From positions 124,001-188,000 of the forward strand of contig NZ_JACXXO010000003.1 of the NCBI RefSeq assembly GCF_017980685.1: a stretch of DNA of 64,000 nucleotides, in the 5' to 3' direction. A model generated the notes under the pieces. It was given only the letters and a program-made list of their open reading frames with translations, was not told where the DNA came from and did no database searches. This document shows, piece after piece, positions 55,496-64,000 of this stretch. Source of the stretch: Pseudomonas iridis (GTDB lineage Bacteria > Pseudomonadota > Gammaproteobacteria > Pseudomonadales > Pseudomonadaceae). Each line of letters starts with the position of its first letter. Positions within the stretch are counted from its first letter, which is position 1. The position numbers were made by a program, and so were the translations under genes.

Positions 55496-55740
55496 TAAAC
55501 ATCCTGAGGGAAAACAGTCCGGGGCGTATTGTGCAACAGAACGCGCCCTCGCGGCGTAAGGATTAGTGTCTTGAAACGGTTACAAGCCTATCGACCCCAG
55601 ATTGCGGAAAAAGGTCGCGTCGATAATTCAATGAAGGAAATCCAGCAAAATCCAGAATCAGTTCTCGGCTAAAAGCAACGACAGCACCACCCCAAACCGA
55701 ATGGATAGTTACAGAAGAGAGCATCAGCCGAAAACGAGAA
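55496..55740. other. Intergenic stretch upstream of the DUF2242-type gene
   Basis: About 245 bases without a credible gene; a 62-codon minus-strand frame (55563-55751) overlaps the ppiD terminator and has no Shine-Dalgarno. It should hold the promoter of the lipoprotein gene. Nothing else is seen. Confidence 0.5.
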
Positions 55741-55770
55741 AAGCCCTGCAAGCGTAAACCTGCAGGGCTT
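55741..55770 (-). terminator. Terminator after ppiD
   Basis: AAGCCCTGCA, a 10-base loop and TGCAGGGCTT form a 10-bp stem; on the minus strand it is followed by TTCTCGTTTTC. It lies 75 bases past the ppiD stop. Confidence 0.75.
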
Positions 55771-55844
55771 CTCGGTCAGGCTGACCTTCTCATTAAGCCC
55801 CGGCACACAGCCCGGGACTTCTTGTACTACAGCTCAAACCGCCA

Positions 55845-57716
55845 TCAGAACTTCTTGATGTCAGCCTGGCTCTCCAACTGCTTGCGATACGCCGCAAAGT
55901 CCTGCTGACCTTCACGCGACGCAAGGAAGCGACGGTACTGAACCTTCTCTTCATCAGTCGGCGCAGCCGCTTCGTTCACGCCATTGAGGCGAACGATCAC
56001 CAAACTGCCGTCCGGCAACGTCACACTGGTAAACGTCGGTTTGTCCTTGGCAGCCGGTTTCGGCATGCGGAACAGTGCTTGCAGCACCGCCGGTTCAACA
56101 CCTTCCTGACCACGCGTGGCCGCTTCGGTGGTTTTCCAGTCCTGACCGTCAACCGCTTTGTCCAGAGGAGCCTTGCCATCACGCAGATCAGCAATCAGCT
56201 TCTCGGCCTTGGTCTTGGCTGCAGCGCTGGCATGCTCTTTGGTCAACTGAGCGCGGATGGCCGCACTCACGCTTTCCAGAGGCAGTTGAGCAGGCTTCAA
56301 GTGTTCCTTGGCACGCAGCACGATCACAGTGTCCGGATCCAGCTCAATGGCGGTGCTGTTGGCACTCTCATCGAGCACTTCGGTGCTGAATGCAGCAGTG
56401 ACTACGGCACGGTTGGCCGTAACCCCTTCGCCACCTTCACGGCCGAATGGCTTGGAAGTGTGAACAGTCAGCTTCAAATCTGCTGCTGGCTGAGCCAGGT
56501 CAGACGCTTCAAACGCGGAGTCTTCCAGTTGCTTGGTCGCCTCGACGAAACGCTGCTCGACTTGCGCCGCTTTCAAATCGCGGGTCAGCTTGTCTTTCAG
56601 GCTGGCCAGGGACGGCACTTCAGGTGCTTCTACACCCAGCAGCTTGATCAGGTGGAAACCGAAGTCGGTGCGAACCGGCTCGGAAACCTGGTCTTTGGCC
56701 AGCGAGTACAGCGATTTTTCGAAGGCTGGATCGTAGACACCAGGACCTGCGTAACCGAGGTCACCGCCATTGTTGGCCGAACCCGGATCCTGCGAGAACT
56801 CCTTGGCCAGCGCTTCGAATTTCTCGCCTTTGGCCAGACGCGCCTGGACTTCTTCGATCTTCGCTTTGGCTTGAGCTTCGGTGGTCTTGTCGTTCACTTC
56901 GATCAGGATGTGAGCCGCGCGACGCTGCTCCGACAGGTTGGCAATCTCTTTCTGATACGCCGCCTGCAGGTCTTCATCCTTGACAGTAACCTGGTCGAAG
57001 AACGAGGCCTTCTTCAGCTCCAGGTAATCGATGACGACTTGATCCGGAGTCATGAACTCCTTGGCGTGTTCGTCGTAGTAAGCCTTGACCTCATCGTCGG
57101 TCACCTTGACTGCAGCCGGATCGGCCTTGACGTTCAGGGTCGCGAAGTCACGGGTCTGTTTTTCCAGACGGGCGAAAGCCAGCACTTCGGCGTCGGTCAC
57201 AAAGCCGCTGCCCGCAACGCCGGCACGCAGTTGGCCGATCAGCATTTCCTGAGCCAGCATCTGGCGGAACTGCATACGGCTGTAACCCAGTTGACGGATC
57301 ACCTGGTCGAAACGCTCGGAGCTGAACTTGCCGTCAACCTGAAATTCAGGCGTCAGCAGAATCACCTGATCAAGGGCACCTTCGGAGAAAGCAAATTTCG
57401 CTTCGTCCGCACCTTGCAGCAGCAGCTTGCGATCAATCAAACCCTTGAGGGCTGATTCGCGGAGCATTTTTTCATCGAGCAACGAAGCGTCGAAATCCTT
57501 GCCCAGCTGTTGCATCAGTTGACGGCGTTGCATATCAACGGCCTGGCTGAGCTCGTTCTGGCTGATGTCTTCACCGTTGACCGTGGCCGCATTCTGGCTG
57601 TTGGTCGTAGCCTGGAAAATGGCCTCGACACCCGTGAACGCCATCAATACAACGATGATCCCGATAATAGTCTTGGCAATCCAGCCTTGTGAATTGTCCC
57701 TGATATTCTGCAGCAT
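55845..57716 (-). CDS. ppiD: Periplasmic folding chaperone / peptidyl-prolyl isomerase PpiD
   Basis: PpiD is anchored in the inner membrane near the Sec translocon and helps newly exported proteins to fold. The 623-residue product has one N-terminal helix (WIAKTIIGIIVVLMAFTGVE, 12-31), SurA-like chaperone segments and a parvulin domain (about 265-355: RRAAHILIEVNDKTTEAQ, NNGGDLGYAGPGVYDPAF, DFGFHLIKLLGV). Length equals that of E. coli PpiD (623). It follows hupB on the same strand, as in other gamma-proteobacteria, with a tRNA-like gene and terminator between. Confidence 0.95.
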   Translation of the reverse strand: MLQNIRDNSQGWIAKTIIGIIVVLMAFTGVEAIFQATTNSQNAATVNGEDISQNELSQAVDMQRRQLMQQLGKDFDASLLDEKMLRESALKGLIDRKLLLQGADEAKFAFSEGALDQVILLTPEFQVDGKFSSERFDQVIRQLGYSRMQFRQMLAQEMLIGQLRAGVAGSGFVTDAEVLAFARLEKQTRDFATLNVKADPAAVKVTDDEVKAYYDEHAKEFMTPDQVVIDYLELKKASFFDQVTVKDEDLQAAYQKEIANLSEQRRAAHILIEVNDKTTEAQAKAKIEEVQARLAKGEKFEALAKEFSQDPGSANNGGDLGYAGPGVYDPAFEKSLYSLAKDQVSEPVRTDFGFHLIKLLGVEAPEVPSLASLKDKLTRDLKAAQVEQRFVEATKQLEDSAFEASDLAQPAADLKLTVHTSKPFGREGGEGVTANRAVVTAAFSTEVLDESANSTAIELDPDTVIVLRAKEHLKPAQLPLESVSAAIRAQLTKEHASAAAKTKAEKLIADLRDGKAPLDKAVDGQDWKTTEAATRGQEGVEPAVLQALFRMPKPAAKDKPTFTSVTLPDGSLVIVRLNGVNEAAAPTDEEKVQYRRFLASREGQQDFAAYRKQLESQADIKKF

Positions 57717-57787
57717 GCGTCCCCCAGAAACGGTTGAATTTCAATATTTAGGCAACCGTGGAGCGTGGGTAAAATCCGGATAGAAGA

Positions 57788-57811
57788 AAGGCGCATCCGA
57801 GGATGCGCCTT
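57788..57811 (-). terminator. Terminator after the tRNA-like gene
   Basis: AAGGCGCATCC, a two-base loop and GGATGCGCCTT form an 11-bp stem; on the minus strand TTCTTCT follows. It ends transcripts from hupB or the tRNA-like gene before ppiD. Confidence 0.88.
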
Positions 57812-57819
57812 CTCGTAAC

Positions 57820-57895
57820 TGGCGGAGCGGACAGGGCTCGAACCCTCGATCCCGGCGTTACAGGCAGCTGTTTCAGCGACCTGCTCTACCGCTCC
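57820..57895 (-). tRNA. tRNA-like gene (tRNA-Asp-derived, abnormal D and anticodon arms)
   Basis: On the minus strand the 76 bases have a perfect 7-bp acceptor stem (GGAGCGG / CCGCTCC), G73 and an encoded CCA. The T loop TTCGAGC is at exactly positions 54-60. The 3' half (CCTGTAACGCCGGG) closely resembles tRNA-Asp, which reads CCTGTCACGCCGGG. The middle does not fold as usual: no D stem forms, the anticodon stem halves do not pair, and instead CAGGTCGCTG / CAGCTGCCTG can make a 10-bp hairpin with loop AAA. The T stem has mismatches. It is either a dead tRNA or a tRNA-like RNA with another use; no amino acid is assigned. It is 50 bases after hupB. Confidence 0.6.
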
Positions 57896-57945
57896 GCTGC
57901 CAAGTCAGGCATAACCCCGACCCGGATGGGTAAAAACCTGAAAAC

Positions 57946-58218
57946 TTAGTTAACCGCTTCTTTCAGTGCTTTACCGGCTTTGAAACCTGGTTTTTTAGCA
58001 GCAGCGATCTGCAGCGTCTTGCCGGTCTGTGGGTTACGACCAACGCGAGCTGGACGATCAGTTACGGAGAAAGTACCGAAACCAACCAGAACTACGGAGT
58101 CGCCAGCCTTGAGAGCGCCAGTGACGGATTCGATTACAGCGTCCAGCGCACGGCCAGCAGCAGCTTTCGGGATATCAGCGGATGCAGCGATAGCATCAAT
58201 CAGTTCCGACTTGTTCAC
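57946..58218 (-). CDS. hupB: DNA-binding protein HU-beta
   Basis: HU is a small basic nucleoid protein that bends DNA. The 90-residue product starts [20 protein letters not shown] and carries the family signature [20 protein letters not shown] (about 46-65), with the DNA-bending arm that contains RNPQTG. It lies between lon and ppiD, the conserved order. Confidence 0.96.
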   Translation of the reverse strand: MNKSELIDAIAASADIPKAAAGRALDAVIESVTGALKAGDSVVLVGFGTFSVTDRPARVGRNPQTGKTLQIAAAKKPGFKAGKALKEAVN

Positions 58219-58365
58219 TCTAAGTCCCCTTATATCTATTTTGAGATGATTCTAAGTTTTTTGGTGAAAGCAAAAACGAGTGCTGGATGGCCTACAAACA
58301 CTTAAGAGCCGCTTTATAACAAGGGCTCTAAAAAGCTGTCAAGGAAGCCACCCAGTCAAAAACGA

Positions 58366-60762
58366 TTAATGCGTGCTAATTCTTTCCTTAGAGTCAGACT
58401 CACGTTTTTCATCCTTGGCAACTATCTCCGGAGCCACATCCGGCAAGGGCTCCGGCGCGTATTGCAGCGCAATTTGCAGGACCTCGTCAATCCATTTAAC
58501 CGGTTTAATCTGCAGATCCTGCTTGATATTGTCAGGAATCTCCTTCAAATCGCGCACGTTCTCTTCCGGAATAATCACAATCTTGATTCCGCCGCGGTGT
58601 GCCGCCAGCAGTTTTTCCTTCAGACCGCCGATTGCCAGTACCTGACCACGCAAGGTGATTTCGCCCGTCATGGCGACATCAGCGCGCACCGGAATACCGG
58701 TCAGTGCAGACACCAATGCCGTGCACATGCCTACACCGGCGCTAGGGCCGTCCTTCGGGGTCGCCCCTTCCGGCATGTGAATGTGCGTGTCGCGCTTCTC
58801 GTGGAAGTCCAGAGGAATGCCCAGGCTCTTGGCACGGCTGCGCACAACGGTCAGGGCAGCAGTGATCGATTCGACCATTACATCGCCCAGCGAGCCCGTC
58901 TTGATCAACTGACCTTTGCCCGGTACGACAGCGGCTTCGATGGTCAACAATTCGCCGCCAACCTGCGTCCAGGCAAGGCCGGTGACCTGACCGATCTGAT
59001 CCTGCTGCTCGGCCAGACCATAGCGGAATTTGCGCACGCCGAGGAAGTGTTCCAGCAGCTCAGCTGTCACTTTCACCGAGAAGCGTTTTTCCATCGCATG
59101 CTCTTTCACCGCCTTGCGGCAGACCTTGGCGATCTGACGTTCAAGACCACGCACACCGGCTTCACGGGTGTAGTAACGAATGATGTCGCGAATTGCTTCG
59201 GCGTCGAACTCCAGCTCGCCTTTCTTCAGACCGTTGGCGGTGATCTGCTTGGGCGACAGGTATTTGACCGCGATGTTGATCTTCTCGTCTTCGGTGTAGC
59301 CCGGCAGACGGATGACTTCCATCCGGTCGAGCAGCGCCGGCGGGATATTCATCGAGTTCGAGGTGCACAGGAACATCACGTCCGAAAGATCGTAATCGAC
59401 TTCCAGATAGTGGTCGTTGAAGTTGTGGTTCTGCTCCGGATCGAGCACTTCCAGCAAAGCAGATGCCGGATCGCCACGCATGTCGCTGCCCATTTTGTCG
59501 ATTTCATCGAGCAGGAACAGCGGGTTACGGACGCCCACCTTTGTCATTTTTTGAATCAATCTTCCCGGCATCGAACCGATGTAAGTCCGGCGGTGACCGC
59601 GAATTTCCGCTTCATCACGCACGCCACCCAGGGCCATGCGCACGAATTTGCGGTTGGTGGCATGAGCAATCGACTCCGCCAACGAGGTTTTACCCACGCC
59701 AGGAGGACCGACCAGGCACAACACCGGGCCACGAATTTTTTTCACGCGTTTTTGCACGGCGAGGTATTCAAGGATACGTTCCTTGACCTCTTCGAGGCCG
59801 TAGTGATCGGCATCGAGAATGTCTTCTGCGCGAGCCAGGTCCAGACGCACCTTGCTCTGCGCCTTCCACGGCACCTGCACCAGCCAGTCGATGTACGAGC
59901 GCACCACGGTGGCCTCGGCGGACATCGGCGACATTTGCTTGAGCTTGTTCAGCTCGGCAGTGGCTTTGGCCAACGCGTCCTTCGGCAGACCCGCAGCGTC
60001 GATACGCTTTTTCAGGTCTTCGATTTCGTTATGGCCTTCATCGCTGTCACCAAGTTCTTTCTGAATGGCCTTCATCTGCTCATTCAGGTAGTACTCGCGC
60101 TGACTGCGCTCCATCTGCTTTTTGACGCGACCGCGAATGCGTTTTTCGACTTGCAGCAGATCAATCTCGGCGTCCAGCAACGCCAGGACGTGTTCGACCC
60201 GTGCCGACAAATCGATGATTTCGAGGATTTCCTGCTTCTGCTCGATCTTCAGCGCCATGTGTGCAGCCATGGTGTCGACCAGGCGGCCCGGTTCATCGAT
60301 GCTGTTGAGCGAAGACAGGACTTCAGCCGGGACTTTTTTGCCCAGCTGTACATATTGTTCGAACTGCGAAAGCAGCGTGCGCACGAATACTTCGGATTCG
60401 CGCTCGACAGCCTCGACTTCTTCGATCAGCGAGACTTCGGCACGGCAGTGCCCGTCGACTTCACTGAAGCGTTCAACGGTACCGCGCTGCTCACCCTCGA
60501 CCAGCACCTTGACGGTGCCGTCAGGCAGCTTGAGCAGCTGCAGAACGGTAGCGATGGTACCTACGCGATAGAGAGCGTCTTCACCGGGATCATCATCAGC
60601 CGGGTTTCTCTGGGCCAGCAACAGAATCTGCTTGTCGCCCGTCATCGCAGCTTCGAGGGCTTCGATGGATTTCTCGCGCCCCACGAACAGCGGGATAACC
60701 ATGTGCGGATAAACCACGACATCACGCAATGGCAAGAGAGGCAATTCGATGGTTGTCTTCAT
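58366..60762 (-). CDS. lon: ATP-dependent protease Lon
   Basis: Lon degrades damaged and regulatory proteins. The 798-residue product has the substrate-binding N-domain (about 1-200), a coiled coil, and the AAA part with Walker [19 protein letters not shown] near 352. Walker B is in [15 protein letters not shown], and the C-terminal peptidase domain has the catalytic serine in [15 protein letters not shown] near 675 and the lysine in [14 protein letters not shown] near 718. It is between clpX and hupB as in most gamma-proteobacteria. The gap to clpX holds a terminator, so it has its own promoter. Confidence 0.97.
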   Translation of the reverse strand: MKTTIELPLLPLRDVVVYPHMVIPLFVGREKSIEALEAAMTGDKQILLLAQRNPADDDPGEDALYRVGTIATVLQLLKLPDGTVKVLVEGEQRGTVERFSEVDGHCRAEVSLIEEVEAVERESEVFVRTLLSQFEQYVQLGKKVPAEVLSSLNSIDEPGRLVDTMAAHMALKIEQKQEILEIIDLSARVEHVLALLDAEIDLLQVEKRIRGRVKKQMERSQREYYLNEQMKAIQKELGDSDEGHNEIEDLKKRIDAAGLPKDALAKATAELNKLKQMSPMSAEATVVRSYIDWLVQVPWKAQSKVRLDLARAEDILDADHYGLEEVKERILEYLAVQKRVKKIRGPVLCLVGPPGVGKTSLAESIAHATNRKFVRMALGGVRDEAEIRGHRRTYIGSMPGRLIQKMTKVGVRNPLFLLDEIDKMGSDMRGDPASALLEVLDPEQNHNFNDHYLEVDYDLSDVMFLCTSNSMNIPPALLDRMEVIRLPGYTEDEKINIAVKYLSPKQITANGLKKGELEFDAEAIRDIIRYYTREAGVRGLERQIAKVCRKAVKEHAMEKRFSVKVTAELLEHFLGVRKFRYGLAEQQDQIGQVTGLAWTQVGGELLTIEAAVVPGKGQLIKTGSLGDVMVESITAALTVVRSRAKSLGIPLDFHEKRDTHIHMPEGATPKDGPSAGVGMCTALVSALTGIPVRADVAMTGEITLRGQVLAIGGLKEKLLAAHRGGIKIVIIPEENVRDLKEIPDNIKQDLQIKPVKWIDEVLQIALQYAPEPLPDVAPEIVAKDEKRESDSKERISTH

Positions 60763-60881
60763 GATTTCGCCTCTACGGCGGCCATATGGCCGTAATCAGA
60801 TGGAATTAAGCTTGAAACCAAGATGGGGGCTGCCTTGAAAAAAAACAAGCGCAAAGCGGATGTAAAAAACGACATAAAAAA

Positions 60882-60899
60882 AAGAGGCCCGAAGGCCCC
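60882..60899 (-). terminator. Terminator after clpX
   Basis: On the minus strand AGGGGCC, loop TTCG and GGCCTCT (one G-T pair) are followed by seven T's, 25 bases after the clpX stop. Confidence 0.82.
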
Positions 60900-60924
60900 T
60901 TCTTTATTCCGGCAGAGTGGACGC

Positions 60925-62208
60925 TTAAGCGTCCGGCGCTGCCTTGGCAGTCGGCTCACTGTTTTCGTAGATATACAGTGGCTTGGACTTGCCTTCGATC
61001 ACACTTTCATCGATCACGACTTTGCTCACCTCGGACTGCGAGGGGATTTCATACATCGTGTCGAGCAGCACACCTTCGAGAATCGAACGCAGGCCACGAG
61101 CACCGGTTTTACGTTCCAGGGCACGTTTAGCGACTGATTTCAGTGCATCGGCACGGAATTCCAGATCGACGCCTTCCATCTCGAACAGCTTGGCATACTG
61201 TTTGGTCAGAGCATTTTTCGGCTCGGTGAGGATCTGCATCAGCGCAGCCTCATCCAGCTCGTCCAGCGTCGCGAGGACCGGCAGACGACCGACGAACTCC
61301 GGGATCAGACCGAACTTGACCAGATCGTCAGGCTCAACTTCACGCAGGGATTCACCGACTTTCTTGCCTTCTTCCTTGCTGCGCACTTCTGCGTTGAAAC
61401 CGATGCCACCCTTGGTGGAACGGTTCTGGATGACCTTCTCGAGACCCGAGAACGCGCCACCGCAGATGAACAGGATGTTACGGGTGTCGACCTGCAGGAA
61501 CTCCTGCTGCGGATGCTTGCGGCCACCTTGCGGCGGTACGGAAGCGACCGTGCCTTCGATCAACTTGAGCAAGGCCTGCTGCACGCCTTCACCGGAAACG
61601 TCCCGGGTGATCGACGGGTTGTCGGACTTGCGGGAAATCTTGTCGATTTCATCGATGTAGACAATACCCATCTGGGCTTTCTCTACGTCGTAATCGCACT
61701 TCTGCAGCAGTTTCTGAATGATGTTCTCGACATCTTCACCCACGTAACCGGCCTCGGTGAGGGTGGTGGCGTCGGCGATCGTGAACGGAACGTTCAGCAA
61801 GCGGGCCAGTGTTTCGGCCAGCAGGGTTTTACCGGAGCCTGTCGGGCCGATCAGCAGGATGTTGCTCTTGCCGAGTTCGACGTCGTCAGCCTTTTTGTCA
61901 CGCTGGTTAAGGCGCTTGTAGTGGTTGTACACCGCTACGGCCAGAACCTTCTTTGCACGCTCCTGACCAATGACGTACTGGTCAAGGATGCCGCTGATTT
62001 CTTTAGGCGAAGGCAATTTATGCGCGCTGCTTTCGGCCTGGGCTTCCTGCACCTCCTCGCGGATGATGTCATTGCACAGGTCGACGCACTCGTCGCAGAT
62101 AAAGACCGAGGGGCCGGCAATCAATTTGCGTACTTCATGCTGGCTTTTGCCACAGAAGGAGCAATAGAGCAGCTTGCCGTTGTCCTCGCCGTTGCGGGTG
62201 TCAGTCAT
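60925..62208 (-). CDS. clpX: ATP-dependent Clp protease ATP-binding subunit ClpX
   Basis: ClpX unfolds substrates and feeds them to ClpP. The 427-residue product has a four-cysteine zinc domain ([23 protein letters not shown], about 14-45), Walker [19 protein letters not shown] near 118 and Walker [14 protein letters not shown] near 182. The ATG at 62208 gives the usual [10 protein letters not shown] start; an upstream in-frame ATG would add 11 residues. It follows clpP on the same strand. Confidence 0.97.
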   Translation of the reverse strand: MTDTRNGEDNGKLLYCSFCGKSQHEVRKLIAGPSVFICDECVDLCNDIIREEVQEAQAESSAHKLPSPKEISGILDQYVIGQERAKKVLAVAVYNHYKRLNQRDKKADDVELGKSNILLIGPTGSGKTLLAETLARLLNVPFTIADATTLTEAGYVGEDVENIIQKLLQKCDYDVEKAQMGIVYIDEIDKISRKSDNPSITRDVSGEGVQQALLKLIEGTVASVPPQGGRKHPQQEFLQVDTRNILFICGGAFSGLEKVIQNRSTKGGIGFNAEVRSKEEGKKVGESLREVEPDDLVKFGLIPEFVGRLPVLATLDELDEAALMQILTEPKNALTKQYAKLFEMEGVDLEFRADALKSVAKRALERKTGARGLRSILEGVLLDTMYEIPSQSEVSKVVIDESVIEGKSKPLYIYENSEPTAKAAPDA

Positions 62209-62321
62209 TCGTTCGATCCAAATCCGATAGGCTTGCAACACAAGATGAAGGCTATTGCGGGCTTTTTCAAGCCCGCCGCTGATCAGACCAGCCGACCACG
62301 CCTAATTTGAGCTGCTTATTT

Positions 62322-62957
62322 TTACGCTGGGCGCTGGTTGATCACTTCGTCGATCAAGCCATATGCCTTCGCAGCTTCTGCACTCATGAAGTTATCGCGG
62401 TTGGTATCGCGCTCGATTTCTTCCAGAGTGTGACCGCTGTGCTTGGCCATCAACGTGTTCAGACGTTCGCGAATGAAGAGGATTTCCTTGGCATGGATTT
62501 CGATATCCGATGCCTGGCCCTGGAAACCGCCCAGTGGCTGGTGAATCATCACACGCGAGTTCGGCAGACAGAAACGCTTGCCTGGAGCACCTGCGGTCAG
62601 CAGGAATGCGCCCATGCTGCAGGCCTGGCCGATGCAAGTGGTCGATACGTTGGGTTTGATGAACTGCATGGTGTCGTAGATCGACATGCCCGCTGTCACC
62701 GAACCGCCCGGGGAGTTGATATAGAGATGGATGTCCTTGTCCGGGTTTTCCGCTTCAAGGAACAGCAGTTGCGCGCAAATCAGGTTGGCCATGTAGTCCT
62801 CTACCGGACCAACCAGAAAGATCACTCGCTCCTTGAGCAGGCGCGAGTAGATGTCATAGGCGCGTTCGCCACGAGCAGATTGCTCGACAACCATCGGAAC
62901 CAGGCCGCCTGCGGCCTGGATATCAGAGTTCTGCTGAATATACGAATTACGGAACAT
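62322..62957 (-). CDS. clpP: ATP-dependent Clp protease proteolytic subunit ClpP
   Basis: ClpP is the serine peptidase chamber of ClpXP and ClpAP. The 211-residue product has the catalytic serine in [14 protein letters not shown] near 112, the histidine in [20 protein letters not shown] near 137, and the aspartate in [20 protein letters not shown] near 186. N-terminal propeptide residues precede [20 protein letters not shown]. It lies between tig and clpX, the usual order. Confidence 0.97.
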   Translation of the reverse strand: MFRNSYIQQNSDIQAAGGLVPMVVEQSARGERAYDIYSRLLKERVIFLVGPVEDYMANLICAQLLFLEAENPDKDIHLYINSPGGSVTAGMSIYDTMQFIKPNVSTTCIGQACSMGAFLLTAGAPGKRFCLPNSRVMIHQPLGGFQGQASDIEIHAKEILFIRERLNTLMAKHSGHTLEEIERDTNRDNFMSAEAAKAYGLIDEVINQRPA

Positions 62958-62996
62958 GCTCTGCAGTCACTCCCAAATAGTTATGTCTTGAATACG

Positions 62997-63024
62997 CATA
63001 AGCCAGCTCGAGAGCTGGCTTATG
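62997..63024 (-). terminator. Stem-loop between tig and clpP
   Basis: CATAAGCCAGCTC, a two-base spacer and its perfect complement form a 13-bp stem 26 bases after the tig stop. On the minus strand a T-run is lacking (GCGTATTC follows), so it may be a weak terminator or an mRNA processing point. Confidence 0.65.
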
Positions 63025-63049
63025 TGAGCACTTCTTAACGCAAAAACAA

Positions 63050-64000
63050 TCAGTCGGCTGTTGGAGCTTCTACCGGCTTGACCGCTTCTTCGTAAGAGAC
63101 CGATTTGTCGGTCACGCTAGCTTTCTGCAGAACAGTATCCACAACTTGCTCTTCCAGCACAACCGAACGAACTTCGTTCAGTTGCTGGTCGTTCTTGTAG
63201 TACCAGGACACAACCTGCTCAGGCTCCTGGTAAGCAGAAGCCATTTCCTGAATCATTTCGCGTACGCGGGCTTCGTCAGGCTTGAGGTCGAACTGCTTGA
63301 CCACTTCAGCCACGATCAGACCCAGCACGACACGGCGCTTGGCTTGCTCTTCGAACAGCTCGGCCGGCAGTTGGTCAGGCTTGATGTTGCCACCAAACTG
63401 CTGAACAGCCTGCACGCGCAGACGGTCGACTTCGTTGGACAGCAGAGCCTTTGGCACTTCAATCGGGTTGGTGGCCAGCAGACCGTCCATTACCTGATTC
63501 TTGACCTTGGATTTGATCGCCTGACGCAGTTCACGCTCCATGTTCTTGCGAACTTCAGTGCGGAAACCGTCGATACCGCTTTCCTTGATGCCGAATTGAG
63601 CGAAGAACTCTTCGTTCAGCTCAGGCAGCTTCGGCTCGGAAACGGTGTTTACAGTCACGGTGAACTCGGCGGTTTTACCAGCCAGGTCCAGGTTCTGATA
63701 GTCCTCTGGGAAGGTCAGGTTCAGAACGCGCTCTTCGCCCGCCTTAGCGCCAACCAGGCCTTCTTCGAAGCCCGGGATCATGCGGCCGGAACCCAGTACC
63801 AGCTGAGTGCCCTTGGCGGAGCCGCCAGCAAACACTTCGCCGTCGACCTTGCCAACGAAATCGATGTTCAGCTGGTCTTCGTTCTGGGCAGCGCGATCGG
63901 CCACTTCAAAACGAGTGTTCTGCTTGCGCAGGATGTCGAGCATTTTGTCCAGGTCAGCGTCAGCCACGTCAGCGCTCAGGCGCTCAACGGTGATGCCTTC
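63050..64000 (-). CDS. tig: Trigger factor (5' part outside the window)
   Basis: Trigger factor is the ribosome-bound chaperone for new proteins. The visible 316 codons cover part of the N-domain (ending [17 protein letters not shown]), the FKBP-type isomerase domain ([40 protein letters not shown]) and the C-terminal chaperone arms, ending PVEAPTAD. The frame is open at the right edge, so about 120 residues with the ribosome-binding loop are missing. The order tig-clpP-clpX-lon is the standard one. Confidence 0.95.
   Translation of the reverse strand, partial: EGITVERLSADVADADLDKMLDILRKQNTRFEVADRAAQNEDQLNIDFVGKVDGEVFAGGSAKGTQLVLGSGRMIPGFEEGLVGAKAGEERVLNLTFPEDYQNLDLAGKTAEFTVTVNTVSEPKLPELNEEFFAQFGIKESGIDGFRTEVRKNMERELRQAIKSKVKNQVMDGLLATNPIEVPKALLSNEVDRLRVQAVQQFGGNIKPDQLPAELFEEQAKRRVVLGLIVAEVVKQFDLKPDEARVREMIQEMASAYQEPEQVVSWYYKNDQQLNEVRSVVLEEQVVDTVLQKASVTDKSVSYEEAVKPVEAPTAD

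Noticed and set aside
55563-55751. 62-codon minus-strand frame after ppiD
   Set aside because: It begins inside the ppiD terminator stem and lacks a ribosome binding site.
57820-57895. Normal tRNA-Asp or tRNA-Tyr
   Set aside because: The anticodon stem does not pair and no D stem forms, so a normal isoacceptor cannot be claimed although the acceptor end is intact.
58369-60795. 808-codon plus-strand frame opposite lon
   Set aside because: It is the mirror of a certain lon gene, caused by high GC third positions; the product has no known motifs.

Overview
The window is a continuous piece of chromosome from a fluorescent pseudomonad, most likely the Pseudomonas fluorescens group. Evidence: high GC coding sequence, many REP/REPIN repeats of the kinds known from that group, a complete liu (leucine/isovalerate) cluster with LiuR operators, a CrcY-type and a PrrF-type small RNA, and the order tig-clpP-clpX-lon-hupB-ppiD at the right end. 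No prophage, integrase, IS element or CRISPR array was seen.

Layout. 1-2700: MarR-controlled tripartite drug efflux operon (marR, NodT-type outer membrane factor, emrA cut by the window edge) with two tandem perfect palindromes upstream. 2889-8287: tamB-tamA. 8353-14083: a GNAT protein, xthA, a periplasmic binding protein fused to an OmpA domain, and an acyl-CoA dehydrogenase divergent from a LysR gene. 14281-24052: the leucine/isovalerate locus, with liuR and liuE on the left, then CrcY, an acyl-CoA ligase, and liuABCD; three near-identical LiuR palindromes mark the promoters. 24092-28192: an XRE/S24 repressor, a DUF6124-type small protein, PrrF with a Fur box, an M14 carboxypeptidase and an MFS exporter.

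28189-35214 is the most unusual part. An ECF sigma/anti-sigma pair and a catalase-peroxidase/cytochrome b561 pair share the same promoter pattern (GGAATAA, 14 bases, CGTCT) although 4 kb apart. Between them lies a translationally coupled set: a stand-alone NRPS-like adenylation enzyme, a membrane flavoprotein resembling the fungal TmpA / ferric-reductase family, and a crotonase. I know of no described bacterial pathway for this trio, and it is my main candidate for a new system.

35397-40423: zapE, a leucine-rich-repeat/protein-kinase fusion, a YebC-family gene and a vgrG interrupted by an in-frame stop. 40561-47665: a 2-aminoethylphosphonate locus (FAD oxidase, OPA-type transporter, two LysR regulators, phnW, phnX). 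47777-54258: an odd Pro/Lys-repeat plus PDG-repeat protein, an ACC-deaminase-like enzyme, fadH, a nitrilase-fold protein lacking its catalytic cysteine, and an AraC regulator. 54263-64000: a 28-codon small gene, a DUF2242-type lipoprotein, ppiD, a tRNA-like gene with an abnormal middle, hupB, lon, clpX, clpP and the 3' part of tig.

Starts were chosen by Shine-Dalgarno match and family length. Functions rest on motifs read by eye; no database search was run.
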